The notes beneath the pieces are model-generated. The model saw only the letters and a program-made list of their open reading frames with translations. It was not told the origin of the DNA and searched no databases. From positions 1 to 6,747 of the forward strand of contig UQTM01000114.1 of NCBI GenBank assembly GCA_900544025.1: 6,747 nucleotides of DNA, in the 5' to 3' direction. The stretch comes from an uncultured Odoribacter sp. GTDB taxonomy: Bacteria > Bacteroidota > Bacteroidia > Bacteroidales > Marinifilaceae. Position 1 is the stretch's first letter, and the number at the start of each line of letters is the position of its first letter. Made by a program: the position numbers and the translations under genes. Below are positions 6,201-6,747 of this stretch, piece by piece.

Positions 6201-6490
6201 AATCGTATAATTTGTTCAAATCGATGGTAGAAAAGATCAACAAAGGTATGGTTTCCACCTTAATGAAGGGACAAATCCCGATGCAAGAGCCGGAGCATGT
6301 GCGTGAAGCCGAGCAACGCCGCACCGATTTAAGCCGGATGCGGGAAAGCCGTACGGAGCAGGTGGCAGCCCCCGGACAGCAACAACCCCACAAAGAGCCG
6401 GTGAAAGTTGGGCCGAAAGTGGGACGGAACGAGCTTTGCCCTTGCGGTAGCGGCTTGAAATATAAAAACTGTCACGGTAAAAACGAGTAA
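3206..6490 (+). CDS. secA: Preprotein translocase ATPase SecA, Bacteroidota-type
   Basis: SecA is the cytosolic and membrane-bound motor that pushes unfolded preproteins through SecYEG. From ATG 3206 it is 1,094 residues. Visible motifs are Walker A MATGEGKT (192-199), TVNDYLAKRD (220-229), FGTNNEFGFDYLRD (267-280), Walker B DEVD (300-303), LAGMTGTAETEAGEF (571-585), NMAGRGTDIKL (689-699) and the motif VI region around QLRGRAGRQGDPGSSQFF (725-742). The helical scaffold segment AHIDEAWQEHLREMDD spans 962-977. The C-terminal zinc and SecB/ribosome-binding tail has Cys1078, Cys1080, Cys1089 and His1090. Insertions relative to the roughly 900-residue E. coli protein include a charged coiled coil (about 55-105), a segment at about 125-170, and extra length around 325-420. 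An in-frame GTG at 3182 would add eight residues; ATG 3206 is preferred because Bacteroides homologues begin MGFN. The gene is probably cotranscribed with the ORF at 2765. Confidence 0.97.
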   Translation: MGFNDVLKKLFGNKSDRDMKMLIPIVGQVNGEWEKLKNISHDELRAASEEMKKQVHEYIQEEEEEIAALKRKVEEEKPSIEEREEIYARIDKLEEQIDKKVEEILTELLPRAFAVMKETARRFKENEEIEVTANQFDRDLAVEHDFVEIEGDKAVYFNTWIAGGNEVTWDMVHYDVQLIGGSVLHQGKIAEMATGEGKTLVATLPVFLNALSGRGVHMVTVNDYLAKRDSEWMGPLYMFHGLSVDCIDRHQPNSPQRRKAYMADITFGTNNEFGFDYLRDNMANNPEDLVQRKHNFAIVDEVDSVLIDDARTPLIISGPVPKGDDQMFDEYKPRVEHLVKMQRELVAKIFNDAKELLASDDAKKRKEGGILLLRAHKGLPKYKPLIKFLSEEGNKAVLLKTENEYMQENNRRMPEITDPLYFVIDEKQNSIDLTDKGHDTITAAGEDPKFFILPDIGSEIADIEKTVTDEKERLEKKDELIQSYAVKSERVHTVNQLLKAYTLFEKDIEYVVLDNKVKIVDEQTGRIMEGRRYSDGLHQAIEAKENVKVEAATQTWATITLQNYFRMYHKLAGMTGTAETEAGEFWDIYKLDVVVIPTNRPAVRIDANDFVYKTKREKYNAVIEEIVKLVDAGRPVLVGTTSVEVSELLSRMLKLRGIRHNVLNAKLHQKEADIVAEAGKSKTVTIATNMAGRGTDIKLSQEVKDAGGLAIIGTERHDSRRVDRQLRGRAGRQGDPGSSQFFVSLEDDLMRLFSSERIIRVMDRLGHEEGDVIQHSMITRSIERAQKKVEENNFGIRKRLLEYDDVMNSQRTVIYKQRRQALLGERIGVAVANNTYDVCESIVEEYQPVNDLEGFKMEVLRVLSVDFEISPEEFQKAKTNDLTEELYRQVREAYNRKVEHIAQQAFPVIKNVFENRGDVFKNIVVPFTDGQRMYNVITNLEKAYKSNGEDLMRSFEKAVILAHIDEAWQEHLREMDDLKQSVQNAAYEQKDPLLIYKFESYNLFKSMVEKINKGMVSTLMKGQIPMQEPEHVREAEQRRTDLSRMRESRTEQVAAPGQQQPHKEPVKVGPKVGRNELCPCGSGLKYKNCHGKNE

Positions 6491-6503
6491 ATAAACAGAT
6501 AGG

Positions 6504-6540
6504 CAAATAACGGTGGGGGAGTTACTTCCACCGTTATTTG
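6504..6540 (+). terminator. Strong hairpin after secA, probable terminator
   Basis: CAAATAACGGTGG at 6504-6516 is the exact reverse complement of CCACCGTTATTTG at 6528-6540, a perfect 13-bp stem that can be extended by two G-U pairs and one G-C pair around an AGTTA loop. It starts 13 nt after the secA stop. The tail lacks a clean T-run beyond the stem itself, so termination may be partial. The near-perfect dyad is readable on both strands. Confidence 0.7.
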
Positions 6541-6568
6541 TCGCAATCGATTTTAATTGTAAAATTTG
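6537..6568 (+). promoter_or_regulatory. Candidate lgt promoter overlapping the secA terminator
   Basis: TTTG at 6537-6540, the last four bases of the terminator stem, lies 20 nt upstream of AAAATTTG at 6561-6568, which matches TAnnTTTG except at the first base. Transcription would begin near 6572, almost at the lgt ATG (6574), giving a nearly leaderless message. Confidence 0.45.
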
Positions 6569-6573
6569 TAACT

Positions 6574-6747
6574 ATGTTGCTTTTTATTAATTGGGATGTC
6601 AGTCCTGTGCTTTTCGACCTTGGAATTACCATTCGCTATTATAGCCTGCTTTTTGCTTTAGCATTTATTTTTGGATATGTGGTCGAGAAAAAAATGTTTA
6701 AATCGGAAGGTTTGCCCATTGAATGGTTGGATAAATTATGGCTTTAT
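6574..6747 (+). CDS. lgt: Prolipoprotein diacylglyceryl transferase, N-terminal part, cut by window end
   Basis: Only the first 58 residues are present. The start MLLFINWDVSPVLFDLG followed by ITIRYYSLLFALAFIFGY matches the N-terminus of Lgt, with a short periplasmic segment, the conserved IRYY/GLLFA-like entry into the first membrane helix, and then a basic cytoplasmic stretch (EKKMFKSEG) and the start of the next segment (WLDKLWLY). Lgt is the inner-membrane enzyme that transfers diacylglycerol from phosphatidylglycerol to the lipobox cysteine of exported prolipoproteins, the step after Sec export. The catalytic His and Arg residues lie beyond the window. ATG 6574 has no Shine-Dalgarno and is close to a promoter candidate. 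It follows secA by 83 nt with a hairpin between, so it may be a separate transcription unit. The frame is open to the last base. Confidence 0.9.
   Translation, partial: MLLFINWDVSPVLFDLGITIRYYSLLFALAFIFGYVVEKKMFKSEGLPIEWLDKLWLY

Overview
The window looks like chromosomal core DNA from a Bacteroidota member, most likely of the order Bacteroidales; Odoribacter-like gut genera are a guess I cannot test here. The reasons are: SecA is about 1,094 residues with the two N-terminal-half insertions typical of that phylum; Shine-Dalgarno signals are weak and leaders A/T-rich; and several promoter candidates fit the phylum's TTTG / TAnnTTTG (-33/-7) pattern, including one perfect TATCTTTG box. No mobile element, tRNA, rRNA or CRISPR array is visible.

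Layout: positions 28-1083 (+) encode a single-domain mannose-1-phosphate guanylyltransferase. A small two-helix membrane protein (1086-1292, -) converges on it with only 2 nt between stop codons. A clear intrinsic terminator (1385-1419) follows on the + strand. Next come a cytosolic PEBP/YbhB-type protein (1481-1969, +) and uracil phosphoribosyltransferase (2060-2713, +), which look like independent housekeeping units. A short secretory-type ORF (2765-3091, +) then precedes secA (3206-6490, +). A strong hairpin (6504-6540) closes the secA unit, and the window ends inside lgt (6574 onward, +).

The most interesting part is 2725-3206. The 108-residue ORF directly upstream of secA has an N-terminal signal peptide and no recognisable domain, and it ends in I-R-A-P-G followed by three residues and the stop. 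This is the architecture of a SecM-type translation-arrest, secretion-monitor peptide. The core resembles IRAGP of E. coli SecM and the RAPP/RAPG core of the ApcA/ApdA/ApdP arrest peptides. The mRNA just 3' of the arrest codons (3081-3089) can pair with the purine-rich stretch AGGATAGGG upstream of secA (3163-3171), and two further helices nest inside. A ribosome stalled at the RAPG codons would cover the 5' arm and release the secA leader. The proposal is a Bacteroidota SecM analogue that raises SecA synthesis when export is limiting. The next gene, lgt, modifies Sec-exported prolipoproteins, so the right half of the window is an envelope-protein export and maturation locus. The arrest and RNA-switch parts are inference from sequence only.
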